Shown here: in pieces, positions 29,460-38,924 of the stretch
How positions within the stretch are numbered: position 1 is the stretch's first letter
How the letters are laid out: each line of letters begins with the position of its first letter
Source of the DNA: Drosophila persimilis
Lineage: Eukaryota; Arthropoda; Insecta; Diptera; Drosophilidae
Reading direction: 5' to 3'
DNA length: 64,000 nt
NCBI RefSeq assembly: GCF_003286085.1
Contig: NW_020825426.1
Location: forward strand, 186,001 to 250,000
Made by a program: the position numbers and the translations under genes
The notes under the pieces: generated by a model
The model's input: only the letters and a program-made list of their open reading frames with translations
Told to the model about the DNA's origin: nothing
The model's database searches: none

Positions 29460-31560
29460 ATAAGCAGTCCGTAAGCTTCGTCATTTGAGCAATTAACACA
29501 TCCATTTTTCCTTCCAGCTTTTGAGTAGATTCAGCAGCGGCGGCCGCATGCTGGATCCGCTCCTGAGTCAGCAGGGTGATGAGATAGTCCAGTTTCTGGC
29601 TGAGCTCATCGCTAGAACGGACACTCTGACTGCTCACCACGGGCTGGAATCCAGTTGTGGTCGCTGCTGGCGGCACCGAATGCCATACTTGCCTCCCAGG
29701 AAGAGGCTGGGAATGACTCGCTGGTAGCCGTGTGCGGAGTGCATCGGCATAACTGCTCAATTGAGCTGGAGGAGCAGGAGCTCTTGCGCCAGAGCGCGCT
29801 CGCCGGCGGCTAGGTTGCTGCAGTGCTGGAAATCCCTGCTGGTTCATGACGGGTGGCTGGCGGGGACGCCGCAAACCCTGAGTGGCGGGTAAGGTAGGCA
29901 TCGAAAGTTTATTTAGCATCTTGTTGGTCTGATCTAACCCATTTCTTCTTTTGTTGCAGTACTCCTTATACTTCACACAGCCACGGTAGCTGGCAACATG
30001 GGGACCTTCACAATTTGCGCATTTCGGCACCTCCTCCCGCTTCTTGGGACAGTCCTTAGGCTCGTGTTTATCGCCGCACTTCAAACAAATAACTGCTCGG
30101 TTGCAGTAATTCTTCGAGTGCCCGAACATCTGACACTTATGGCACTGGGGAACTCCTGGCGCGCGTATGGGCTTCTCCACCTTGACCCGTTGGCTGCAGA
30201 TTGCCGTTAGTTCATAGATATTATTGTTAATCTCCTGCGGCTCTAGCTCAACCTCGAATAGGTCCAAAGGCTCCTTTGTAAACCTTTTAAAGATATTGGC
30301 AATATGCCTCACTTTATATCCGAGTCTTCCGAGCTGTTCACGCACCCAATCTGTGGGTGTGGAGCGGTGCAGGTGGCGTATAACAATACGCATTCCCCTC
30401 TCGCTCTTCAGGCGAAACGTATGGTGCTCAACACCTTGTCCCTCAGTTAGGAGCCGGATCAGGGCCCTATGTCCATCGATTGTGTGGCACATTACTTTCA
30501 AAGACCTATTAGCAGCCGGCCTGGTATCATATGTACCAGCGCCAATGGCATTATCGAAGCACTGTAGCAGGGGAAAGATGTCTGTAACATTAGGAATGTA
30601 AATAGGGGCTGGCCGCACAATTTTGGCGTCAGCAGTAGCAGCAGCATTTGTAGCGTGCGCAGTAGTAGGGGCAGGCGGGGGGGTGGTATGAGAAGTAGAG
30701 GGCCTGTTTGTGGGAACAGGTTCCTCGGCTTCTGTCTCTCCCTCGCTGCAGTCAGCATCCACATCCATATCAGCATCAGAGAGAATATTATAGTAATTTG
30801 ATATACTCATCTGGTTTGGGTCCCGCTTCTCCTTGGAGGATACAATCCGTTTGACCATCTTGGCCGACACCTTTGTGATAGGCGAGGCCAGGGTGGTCGT
30901 CCGCTTCTTATTACGGGCCTCCGACTCCGCCTTCAGCATGGCCATCACCTTCTTCTCCTTTGCAAGTTTTTCCCGCTGTTCCTTGAGTATCTCGTGCAGA
31001 GTCATCTGGCTCGGCACGGATGCTGCAAGGGCAGTAGGATTGGTAGCGACAGCAGTGGCAGAACTGCCAGGGGCACAGGTAGCAGTAGAGGCAGCAGCAG
31101 CACGGGCAGCACCAGTAGAAACTGGCGTGCGTTGAGCAGCACCTACACGAGCAGCACTAGGAACTGTAGATGTTGAAGGGCGTTTGGCTGTGGCGGCAGC
31201 TACACGAGTAGGGGCGGTGGCTTTAGCAGCAGCACCAGGAATGGCAGCACAGGCAGTAGCAGCAGAGGCAGTAGCAGCAGAGGCTCTAGTTAGCATGGCA
31301 GAGGGGGGGGCGAGCAATGGCTTCACAGTGGACGGGGCCTGCATCAACTTGGCTGCAGCGGCAGCTGAGGTTGATGGCATATCACTGGTCAAGTCGGCCA
31401 GTGAGCTCGAGCGGCAGGAAAGGGGGCGTAGATCACTCTGCGATATACCCGACATTAGCAGCGAGGGGGGGGAATGCAGATCAACTTCGTTGTCTGAGCA
31501 CGGGGCACTCGAGGCCAAATTAGTCTTCTTTTTAGATTTGGGGCACGGTTTACGTACCAT
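29419..31560 (-). CDS. gag: Gag protein, family 2 (713 aa)
   Basis: This is a homologue of the family 1 Gag with the same layout: basic N-terminus, Ala/Thr-rich region longer than in family 1, PRE_C2HC-type region, three zinc knuckles (first is CHKCQMFGHSKNYC), Arg-rich segment and C-terminal coiled coil. The frame opens 14 codons further upstream (31602), but I chose the ATG at 31558-31560 because it aligns with the family 1 start MVRKPCPKSKKK. Its 3' end overlaps pol. Divergence from family 1 is spread over the whole protein. Confidence 0.9.
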   Translation of the reverse strand: MVRKPCPKSKKKTNLASSAPCSDNEVDLHSPPSLLMSGISQSDLRPLSCRSSSLADLTSDMPSTSAAAAAKLMQAPSTVKPLLAPPSAMLTRASAATASAATACAAIPGAAAKATAPTRVAAATAKRPSTSTVPSAARVGAAQRTPVSTGAARAAAASTATCAPGSSATAVATNPTALAASVPSQMTLHEILKEQREKLAKEKKVMAMLKAESEARNKKRTTTLASPITKVSAKMVKRIVSSKEKRDPNQMSISNYYNILSDADMDVDADCSEGETEAEEPVPTNRPSTSHTTPPPAPTTAHATNAAATADAKIVRPAPIYIPNVTDIFPLLQCFDNAIGAGTYDTRPAANRSLKVMCHTIDGHRALIRLLTEGQGVEHHTFRLKSERGMRIVIRHLHRSTPTDWVREQLGRLGYKVRHIANIFKRFTKEPLDLFEVELEPQEINNNIYELTAICSQRVKVEKPIRAPGVPQCHKCQMFGHSKNYCNRAVICLKCGDKHEPKDCPKKREEVPKCANCEGPHVASYRGCVKYKEYCNKRRNGLDQTNKMLNKLSMPTLPATQGLRRPRQPPVMNQQGFPALQQPSRRRARSGARAPAPPAQLSSYADALRTRLPASHSQPLPGRQVWHSVPPAATTTGFQPVVSSQSVRSSDELSQKLDYLITLLTQERIQHAAAAAESTQKLEGKMDVLIAQMTKLTDCLYASIQANSFARNV
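29889..29959 (+). other. Candidate antisense intron inside family 2 gag
   Basis: On the plus strand: GTAAGG donor, a CTAAC branch-like site, pyrimidine tract and TTGCAG acceptor, 71 nt. It sits at the same place and has the same length as in family 1 (2285-2355), although bases between the signals differ. Confidence 0.45.
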
Positions 31561-31847
31561 TGTTTGATATTTGTAGCTTTTTTTTTGTGCAGCTAAACAC
31601 AATTGTTAATATGCGGAGGGGGGGGGGTGGTCAGCAGCGGCTGAAGCCTACCCCACGTTTTTTCACTGACTGCACTTTGGTTATGTAAGCGGGTACTGAA
31701 AAAACTTCAACACGGCACAACACTTCGCGTTGCCCGGAATGTATTTATTGAATATTGCACAGTGTATATTTATACATGTGCAATATTGTTTCGGGGATTT
31801 TGTGGCGATTTTGGCTATTTAATTATTAATTATTGCGGAACGTTTTG
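31561..31847 (-). other. Family 2 5' UTR
   Basis: This leader is related to that of family 1. It has a 10-G run (31618-31627), the conserved acaacacttcgcgttgccc block and an AT-rich end. It ends in a T-rich stretch at the next tail. No tag of the family 1 kind is seen. Confidence 0.7.
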
Positions 31848-34811
31848 TTTTTTTTGTTTGTTTGTCGTATGCACGGCGGCAATACGCAATTAACATAACG
31901 CAACGTAACCCAGCTCACGCCTTGGCCTGATCCAGCAGGTTAGGGGAGCCAGAGTTACGTTGCGCTATGGGGACTTTATTGTACCTATACTATGGAGCAT
32001 TTTTAGTACAATTTGTTGGGGCTGTAGCTTAAAAATATATGTAAATAGCTGTCTACGAACTGCTGAGAGCAGTCGTAGGCAGCAAATACTATGCTTTGAA
32101 CAGCACGAAATCTCTTCTGCCGGCAGTGCTGCCGGCGCAATCATCTTGTGTGAATATCTCTCCGCCTTGGTAAACAGTCCGTTTGCCAGAGGGGGGGAGG
32201 GGGAGTGGGTAGAGCTAAAGCATAATACTCTAGACTTAGTTTAGATTTAAATTTAGACTATAATTAAGGGGAACATATTGGTTGCCTTACGTTGGCGGGA
32301 AGGGCGATTATATATATATGTTATTTATTCTAATTATTGTCTTCTTGTTCCTTTCATTTGTCTTGTTTTGTTTCTCCTCTGCCCACTGGTCCGGGGCAGC
32401 CAGAGCTTTTGCTTGTTTGCTTCCTTTTGTGTGCGCTTTCGTTGGCTTGGCTGTACCAGCACTACACATTCCCGGCATGGGAACTCGCCTGTATGCCAGC
32501 GTACAGACAATCTGTCAACCTGGTCATTTGGGCAATTAGAACATCAACTTTCTCTTCCAGTTTCTGGGTGGCTTCAGCAGCGGCGGCCGCATGCTGGATC
32601 CGCTCCTGAGTCAGCAGGGTGATGAGATAGTCCAGTTTCTGGCTGAGCTCATCGCTAGGACGGTCGTTCTGGTTGCTCACCGTGGGCTGGAGTCCAGCTG
32701 CGGTCGCTGTGGTTGGAGTAGTCTGCCATACTTGCCTCCCTGAAAGGGGCTGGGGATGACTCGCTGGCTGCCTTGTGCGGAGTGCATCGGCATAGGTGCT
32801 CGTCTGAGCTGGAGGAGCAGGAGCTCTTGCGCCTGAGCGCGATCGCCGGCGGCGCGGCTGCTGCAGTGCTGGAAAGCCCTGCTGGTTGGTGACGGGTGGC
32901 TGGCGGGGACGACGCAAACCCTGAGTGGCGGGTAAGGTAGGCATTGATAGTTTGCTCAACATCCTGTTGGTCTGTTCTAACCCATTTCTCCTTCTGTTGC
33001 AGTACTCCTTGTACTTGATGCATCCACGGTAGCTGGCAACATGGGGACCGTTGCAGTTTGCACACTTCGGCACGTCCTCCCGCTTCTTGGGGCAGTCCTT
33101 GGGGTCATGCTTCTCCCCACACTTCAAACACACAACTGCACGGCTGCAGTAGTTCTTCGAGTGCCCAAACATTTGGCACTTGTGGCACTGGGGAACGCCT
33201 GGCGCGCGTATGGGCTTTTCAACCTTGATACGTTGGCTGCAAATTGCCGTTAGCTCATATATGCGATTGTTTGTCTCATGAGGCTCAAGCTCGACTTCGA
33301 ACAGGTCCAATGGCTCCTTCGTGAATCGCTTCGGTATATTGGCAATATGCCTCACCTTGTAGCCAAGTTTGTCGAGCTGTTCGCGCACCCAGTCTGTGGG
33401 TGTGGACCGATGCAGGTGACGTATGACGACACGCATACCCCTCTCGCTTCGCAGTCGATATGTGTGGTACTCCACACCTTCACCCTCAGATAGGAGCCGT
33501 ATTAGGGTCCTATAGCCATCTATTGTGTGGCACATGACTTTGAGTGATCCGTTGTTGGCAGTCTTAGTGTCGTATGTGCCTGCGCCAATGGCATTGTCAA
33601 TGCATTGGAGCAGGGGAACGATCTCTGGGACGTTGGGGATGAATATGGGGGCTGGCCGCACAGTTCTGGCGTCAGCAGTAGCAGCAGCATCGGGTGCGTG
33701 TGCAGTGGTAGGGGCAGGCGGGGGGGTGGAGTGAGGAGTGGAGGGCCTGCTTGTGGGAACAGGTTCCTCGGCTACCGTCTCTCCCTCGCTGCAGTCAGCG
33801 TCCACATCCATGTCATCGTTGGCTACATCGTCAGCATCCGAGAGTATTTCGAAATAGTTCGTTATACTCCTCTGGCTTGAGACGGGCTTCTCCTTGGGGA
33901 TTGCTGTCCGCTTGCTCTTCTTGGCCGTCGCCTTTATGATCGACGAGCCCAAGGTGGTCGTCCGCTTTTTATGCCGGGCCTCAAACTCTGCCATCAGCTT
34001 GGCAGTAGCTTTCCTCTCCATTTCCAGTTTCTTCCGCTGCTCCTTGAGGATCTCGTGCAGGGTCGGCTGGCTCTGCACAGGTGCTGCAAGGGCACCAGCA
34101 GAAACTGGGGGTCGTTGAGCGGCGTGGGCGGCTACACGAGCAGCGCTATCGGTAGTGGGAGCTGTTGCAGCTGGAGGGCGATTGGCTGCGGCGGCAGCTA
34201 CGCGAGTAGGGGCGGTGGCTTTGGCAGCAGCAGGAATAGCAGCACGGGCAGCTGCAGCAGAGGCTCTGGTTACCATGGTAGCGAGGGGGGATAGCGATGG
34301 CTTGGTTGACAGTGCAGAGGACGGGGCCTGCATCATCTTGGCTGCAGCGGCAGCTGAAGTTGATGGCATGTCGCTTGTCAGGTCCGCCAATGAGGTCGAA
34401 CGACAGGAGAGGGGGCGCAATAGTTGCGGGGAGGGATGGAGGTCATCTTCGCTGTCCGAAAAGGGAGCACATGAGGCCGAATTGGTCTTCTTTTTCGACT
34501 TGGGACACGGCTTACGCACCATTGTTTATACTTTGTGGCTTTATTAGCACAAATTTATACACGTGTGAAAACGTTGGAGGGGGGGGGGGGGGGGGACAGC
34601 AGCGGCTGCAGCCTACCCCACGTTTTTTCACTATCGGCACTTGGGTTATGTTCGGTATTGAACAATTTCTACACGGCACAACACTTCGCGTTGCCCGGAA
34701 TGTATTTGCAGAATATTGCACAATGTATATTTATACATGTGCAATAAATTCTGGGGATTTTTTGGCGATTTTTGATATTTTAATTATTAATTTTAGCGGA
34801 ACGTTTTTTGG
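31848..34811 (-). mobile_element. Family 1 (HeT-A-like) element, copy 9
   Basis: A complete 1a copy lying on the 5' end of the family 2 element. The tail is a T run followed by two GTTT units (31848-31863), so the RNA end reads as A run plus CAAA repeats. The 5' end merges into the next tail. Confidence 0.9.
32462..34522 (-). CDS. gag: Gag protein, family 1 (686 aa, intact)
   Basis: The protein is identical to that at 1815-3875, although the family 2 element separates this copy from the main family 1 block. So at least one more 1a insertion took place after family 2 landed. Confidence 0.9.
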   Translation of the reverse strand: MVRKPCPKSKKKTNSASCAPFSDSEDDLHPSPQLLRPLSCRSTSLADLTSDMPSTSAAAAAKMMQAPSSALSTKPSLSPLATMVTRASAAAARAAIPAAAKATAPTRVAAAAANRPPAATAPTTDSAARVAAHAAQRPPVSAGALAAPVQSQPTLHEILKEQRKKLEMERKATAKLMAEFEARHKKRTTTLGSSIIKATAKKSKRTAIPKEKPVSSQRSITNYFEILSDADDVANDDMDVDADCSEGETVAEEPVPTSRPSTPHSTPPPAPTTAHAPDAAATADARTVRPAPIFIPNVPEIVPLLQCIDNAIGAGTYDTKTANNGSLKVMCHTIDGYRTLIRLLSEGEGVEYHTYRLRSERGMRVVIRHLHRSTPTDWVREQLDKLGYKVRHIANIPKRFTKEPLDLFEVELEPHETNNRIYELTAICSQRIKVEKPIRAPGVPQCHKCQMFGHSKNYCSRAVVCLKCGEKHDPKDCPKKREDVPKCANCNGPHVASYRGCIKYKEYCNRRRNGLEQTNRMLSKLSMPTLPATQGLRRPRQPPVTNQQGFPALQQPRRRRSRSGARAPAPPAQTSTYADALRTRQPASHPQPLSGRQVWQTTPTTATAAGLQPTVSNQNDRPSDELSQKLDYLITLLTQERIQHAAAAAEATQKLEEKVDVLIAQMTRLTDCLYAGIQASSHAGNV

Positions 34812-36155
34812 TTTTTTTTGTTTGTTTGTTTGTCGTATGCACGGCGGCAATACGCAATTAACATAACGCAACGTAACCCAGCTCACGCCTTGGCCTGATC
34901 CAGCAGGTTAGGGGAGCCAGAGTTACGTTGCGCTATGGGGACTTTATTGTACCTATACTATGGAGCATTTTTAGTACAATTTGTTGGGGCTGTAGCTTAA
35001 AAATATATGTAAATAGCTGTCTACGAACTGCTGAGAGCAGTCGTAGGCAGCAAATACTATGCTTTGAACAGCACGAAATCTCTTCTGCCGGCAGTGCTGC
35101 CGGCGCAATCATCTTGTGTGAATATCTCTCCGCCTTGGTAAACAGTCCGTTTGCCAGAGGGGGGGAGGGGGAGTGGGTAGAGCTAAAGCATAATACTCTA
35201 GACTTAGTTTAGATTTAAATTTAGACTATAATTAAGGGGAACATATTGGTTGCCTTACGTTGGCGGGAAGGGCGATTATATATATATGTTATTTATTCTA
35301 ATTATTGTCTTCTTGTTCCTTTCATTTGTCTTGTTTTGTTTCTCCTCTGCCCACTGGTCCGGGGCAGCCAGAGCTTTTGCTTGTTTGCTTCCTTTTGTGT
35401 GCGCTTTCGTTGGCTTGGCTGTACCAGCACTACACATTCCCGGCATGGGAACTCGCCTGTATGCCAGCGTACAGACAATCTGTCAACCTGGTCATTTGGG
35501 CAATTAGAACATCAACTTTCTCTTCCAGTTTCTGGGTGGCTTCAGCAGCGGCGGCCGCATGCTGGATCCGCTCCTGAGTCAGCAGGGTGATGAGATAGTC
35601 CAGTTTCTGGCTGAGCTCATCGCTAGGACGGTCGTTCTGGTTGCTCACCGTGGGCTGGAGTCCAGCTGCGGTCGCTGTGGTTGGAGTAGTCTGCCATACT
35701 TGCCTCCCTGAAAGGGGCTGGGGATGACTCGCTGGCTGCCTTGTGCGGAGTGCATCGGCATAGGTGCTCGTCTGAGCTGGAGGAGCAGGAGCTCTTGCGC
35801 CTGAGCGCGATCGCCGGCGGCGCGGCTGCTGCAGTGCTGGAAAGCCCTGCTGGTTGGTGACGGGTGGCTGGCGGGGACGACGCAAACCCTGAGTGGCGGG
35901 TAAGGTAGGCATTGATAGTTTGCTCAACATCCTGTTGGTCTGTTCTAACCCATTTCTCCTTCTGTTGCAGTACTCCTTGTACTTGATGCATCCACGGTAG
36001 CTGGCAACATGGGGACCGTTGCAGTTTGCACACTTCGGCACGTCCTCCCGCTTCTTGGGGCAGTCCTTGGGGTCATGCTTCTCCCCACACTTCAAACACA
36101 CAACTGCACGGCTGCAGTAGTTCTTCGAGTGCCCAAACATTTGGCACTTGTGGCA
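34812..36155 (-). mobile_element. Family 1 element, copy 10, 5'-truncated
   Basis: Only the 3' UTR and the gag C-terminal 241 codons remain. The 5' end stops at the first zinc-knuckle codon and joins the 3' end of copy 11 (tttgtttgtcg) with almost no tail. The own tail shows three GTTT units (34820-34831). Confidence 0.9.
35430..36155 (-). pseudogene. gag: Gag C-terminal fragment, family 1 (residues 446-686)
   Basis: It keeps the three zinc knuckles and the coiled coil but lacks the N-terminus and PRE_C2HC region. The frame continues through the junction into the 3' end of copy 11 and meets an ATG at 36188, giving a possible 252-aa chimeric protein. Whether it is made depends on transcription from the copy 11 3' end. 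Confidence 0.85.
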
Positions 36156-38440
36156 TTTGTTTGTCGTATGCACGGCGGCAATACGCAATTAACATAACGC
36201 AACGTAACCCAGCTCACGCCTTGGCCTGATCCAGCAGGTTAGGGGAGCCAGAGTTACGTTGCGCTATGGGGACTTTATTGTACCTATACTATGGAGCATT
36301 TTTAGTACAATTTGTTGGGGCTGTAGCTTAAAAATATATGTAAATAGCTGTCTACGAACTGCTGAGAGCAGTCGTAGGCAGCAAATACTATGCTTTGAAC
36401 AGCACGAAATCTCTTCTGCCGGCAGTGCTGCCGGCGCAATCATCTTGTGTGAATATCTCTCCGCCTTGGTAAACAGTCCGTTTGCCAGAGGGGGGGAGGG
36501 GGAGTGGGTAGAGCTAAAGCATAATACTCTAGACTTAGTTTAGATTTAAATTTAGACTATAATTAAGGGGAACATATTGGTTGCCTTACGTTGGCGGGAA
36601 GGGCGATTATATATATATGTTATTTATTCTAATTATTGTCTTCTTGTTCCTTTCATTTGTCTTGTTTTGTTTCTCCTCTGCCCACTGGTCCGGGGCAGCC
36701 AGAGCTTTTGCTTGTTTGCTTCCTTTTGTGTGCGCTTTCGTTGGCTTGGCTGTACCAGCACTACACATTCCCGGCATGGGAACTCGCCTGTATGCCAGCG
36801 TACAGACAATCTGTCAACCTGGTCATTTGGGCAATTAGAACATCAACTTTCTCTTCCAGTTTCTGGGTGGCTTCAGCAGCGGCGGCCGCATGCTGGATCC
36901 GCTCCTGAGTCAGCAGGGTGATGAGATAGTCCAGTTTCTGGCTGAGCTCATCGCTAGGACGGTCGTTCTGGTTGCTCACCGTGGGCTGGAGTCCAGCTGC
37001 GGTCGCTGTGGTTGGAGTAGTCTGCCATACTTGCCTCCCTGAAAGGGGCTGGGGATGACTCGCTGGCTGCCTTGTGCGGAGTGCATCGGCATAGGTGCTC
37101 GTCTGAGCTGGAGGAGCAGGAGCTCTTGCGCCTGAGCGCGATCGCCGGCGGCGCGGCTGCTGCAGTGCTGGAAAGCCCTGCTGGTTGGTGACGGGTGGCT
37201 GGCGGGGACGACGCAAACCCTGAGTGGCGGGTAAGGTAGGCATTGATAGTTTGCTCAACATCCTGTTGGTCTGTTCTAACCCATTTCTCCTTCTGTTGCA
37301 GTACTCCTTGTACTTGATGCATCCACGGTAGCTGGCAACATGGGGACCGTTGCAGTTTGCACACTTCGGCACGTCCTCCCGCTTCTTGGGGCAGTCCTTG
37401 GGGTCATGCTTCTCCCCACACTTCAAACACACAACTGCACGGCTGCAGTAGTTCTTCGAGTGCCCAAACATTTGGCACTTGTGGCACTGGGGAACGCCTG
37501 GCGCGCGTATGGGCTTTTCAACCTTGATACGTTGGCTGCAAATTGCCGTTAGCTCATATATGCGATTGTTTGTCTCATGAGGCTCAAGCTCGACTTCGAA
37601 CAGGTCCAATGGCTCCTTCGTGAATCGCTTCGGTATATTGGCAATATGCCTCACCTTGTAGCCAAGTTTGTCGAGCTGTTCGCGCACCCAGTCTGTGGGT
37701 GTGGACCGATGCAGGTGACGTATGACGACACGCATACCCCTCTCGCTTCGCAGTCGATATGTGTGGTACTCCACACCTTCACCCTCAGATAGGAGCCGTA
37801 TTAGGGTCCTATAGCCATCTATTGTGTGGCACATGACTTTGAGTGATCCGTTGTTGGCAGTCTTAGTGTCGTATGTGCCTGCGCCAATGGCATTGTCAAT
37901 GCATTGGAGCAGGGGAACGATCTCTGGGACGTTGGGGATGAATATGGGGGCTGGCCGCACAGTTCTGGCGTCAGCAGTAGCAGCAGCATCGGGTGCGTGT
38001 GCAGTGGTAGGGGCAGGCGGGGGGGTGGAGTGAGGAGTGGAGGGCCTGCTTGTGGGAACAGGTTCCTCGGCTACCGTCTCTCCCTCGCTGCAGTCAGCGT
38101 CCACATCCATGTCATCGTTGGCTACATCGTCAGCATCCGAGAGTATTTCGAAATAGTTCGTTATACTCCTCTGGCTTGAGACGGGCTTCTCCTTGGGGAT
38201 TGCTGTCCGCTTGCTCTTCTTGGCCGTCGCCTTTATGATCGACGAGCCCAAGGTGGTCGTCCGCTTTTTATGCCGGGCCTCAAACTCTGCCATCAGCTTG
38301 GCAGTAGCTTTCCTCTCCATTTCCAGTTTCTTCCGCTGCTCCTTGAGGATCTCGTGCAGGGTCGGCTGGCTCTGCACAGGTGCTGCAAGGGCACCAGCAG
38401 AAACTGGGGGTCGTTGAGCGGCGTGGGCGGCTACACGAGC
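36156..38440 (-). mobile_element. Family 1 element, copy 11, 5'-truncated
   Basis: The 3' UTR and gag codons 128-686 are present. The 5' end is cut in the Ala-rich part of gag and joins the family 3 3' end (tttgtggttgtgtgtcg). Confidence 0.9.
36761..38440 (-). pseudogene. gag: Gag, family 1, N-terminally truncated (residues 128-686)
   Basis: It lacks the first 127 residues (basic N-terminus and most of the Ala-rich region) but keeps the PRE_C2HC region, three knuckles and coiled coil. The frame runs on into the family 3 3' end and finds an ATG at 38470, giving a possible 569-aa chimeric Gag. The RNA-binding parts would be complete. Confidence 0.85.
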
Positions 38441-38559
38441 TTTGTGGTTGTGTGTCGACGGCGCGAGCACAATAAGACTGATTGGCCACAGTGACCCTCA
38501 GCTAATTTTATTTGTTTTCGCAATTTACATTTGAACGCATTTACAAATATTTTTTAACG

Positions 38560-38575
38560 GCTGTTATTTAACAGC
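38560..38575. repeat. Hairpin in family 3 3' UTR
   Basis: Two perfect 7-bp arms (gctgtta and taacagc) enclose 2 nt. It is present in all four family 3 copies, about 120 nt from the tail. Confidence 0.45.
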
Positions 38576-38677
38576 TGAACCACTAATTACACATGGTTGG
38601 GACATTTAACTTTACATTACAAGAAATCAAGACACTCTGGCAACAACGTGCATTTGTTTACATTTGGAAATTGCATT

Positions 38678-38751
38678 GTAAGTATTAAAAATTATAAATT
38701 TAACAAATATAAGCTATATTAATTATAATTTCTTTGCCCATTTAATTACAG
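38678..38751 (+). other. Candidate antisense intron in family 3 3' UTR
   Basis: Plus-strand GTAAGT donor, AT-rich body with several CTAAT/TTAAT-like branch candidates, pyrimidine-rich end and TTACAG acceptor; 74 nt. All four copies have it (46376-46449, 48268-48341, 53070-53143). Confidence 0.45.
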
Positions 38752-38924
38752 CGGACGTATATGTATATAGGTATGGACCTCTATCATCAGCTCACTGGAT
38801 GGAATTGGGTCTGTACAAGTTGGCTTGAGCAGGTGTCAAAACAATGGACCCGGTGATTTCATCAGGCTGCTGCAACCTCAGGGGAAGTATAAAGCCGCAC
38901 CGTAAGTGAGTAAGTATTTGATTT

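Larger units (their letters stand above)
25066..31847 (-). mobile_element. Family 2 (TAHRE-like) element with gag and pol, complete
   Basis: A full non-LTR element: 5' UTR (31561-31847), gag (31560-29419), pol (29459-26184) and 3' UTR (26183-25066). Gag, the 5' UTR G run and the 3' end are related to family 1, as TAHRE is to HeT-A in D. melanogaster. It is the only family in the window that could supply reverse transcriptase with a family 1-type Gag. No tail of more than a few bases is visible at its left end. Confidence 0.9.
38441..38924 (-). other. Family 3 3' UTR (type copy)
   Basis: A 484-bp region with a small hairpin (arms 38560-38566 and 38569-38575), an AT-rich part, and on the plus strand a strong intron-like segment (38678-38751). 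Equivalents: 46121-46622, 48031-48514 and 52831-53316, almost identical. Confidence 0.7.

Noticed and set aside
1-38440. Many plus-strand open frames of 60-255 codons within families 1 and 2
   Set aside because: They lie opposite gag, pol or UTR, have biased composition, recur only because the elements repeat, and match no family. They are shadows of the minus-strand genes in low-stop, GC-rich DNA.
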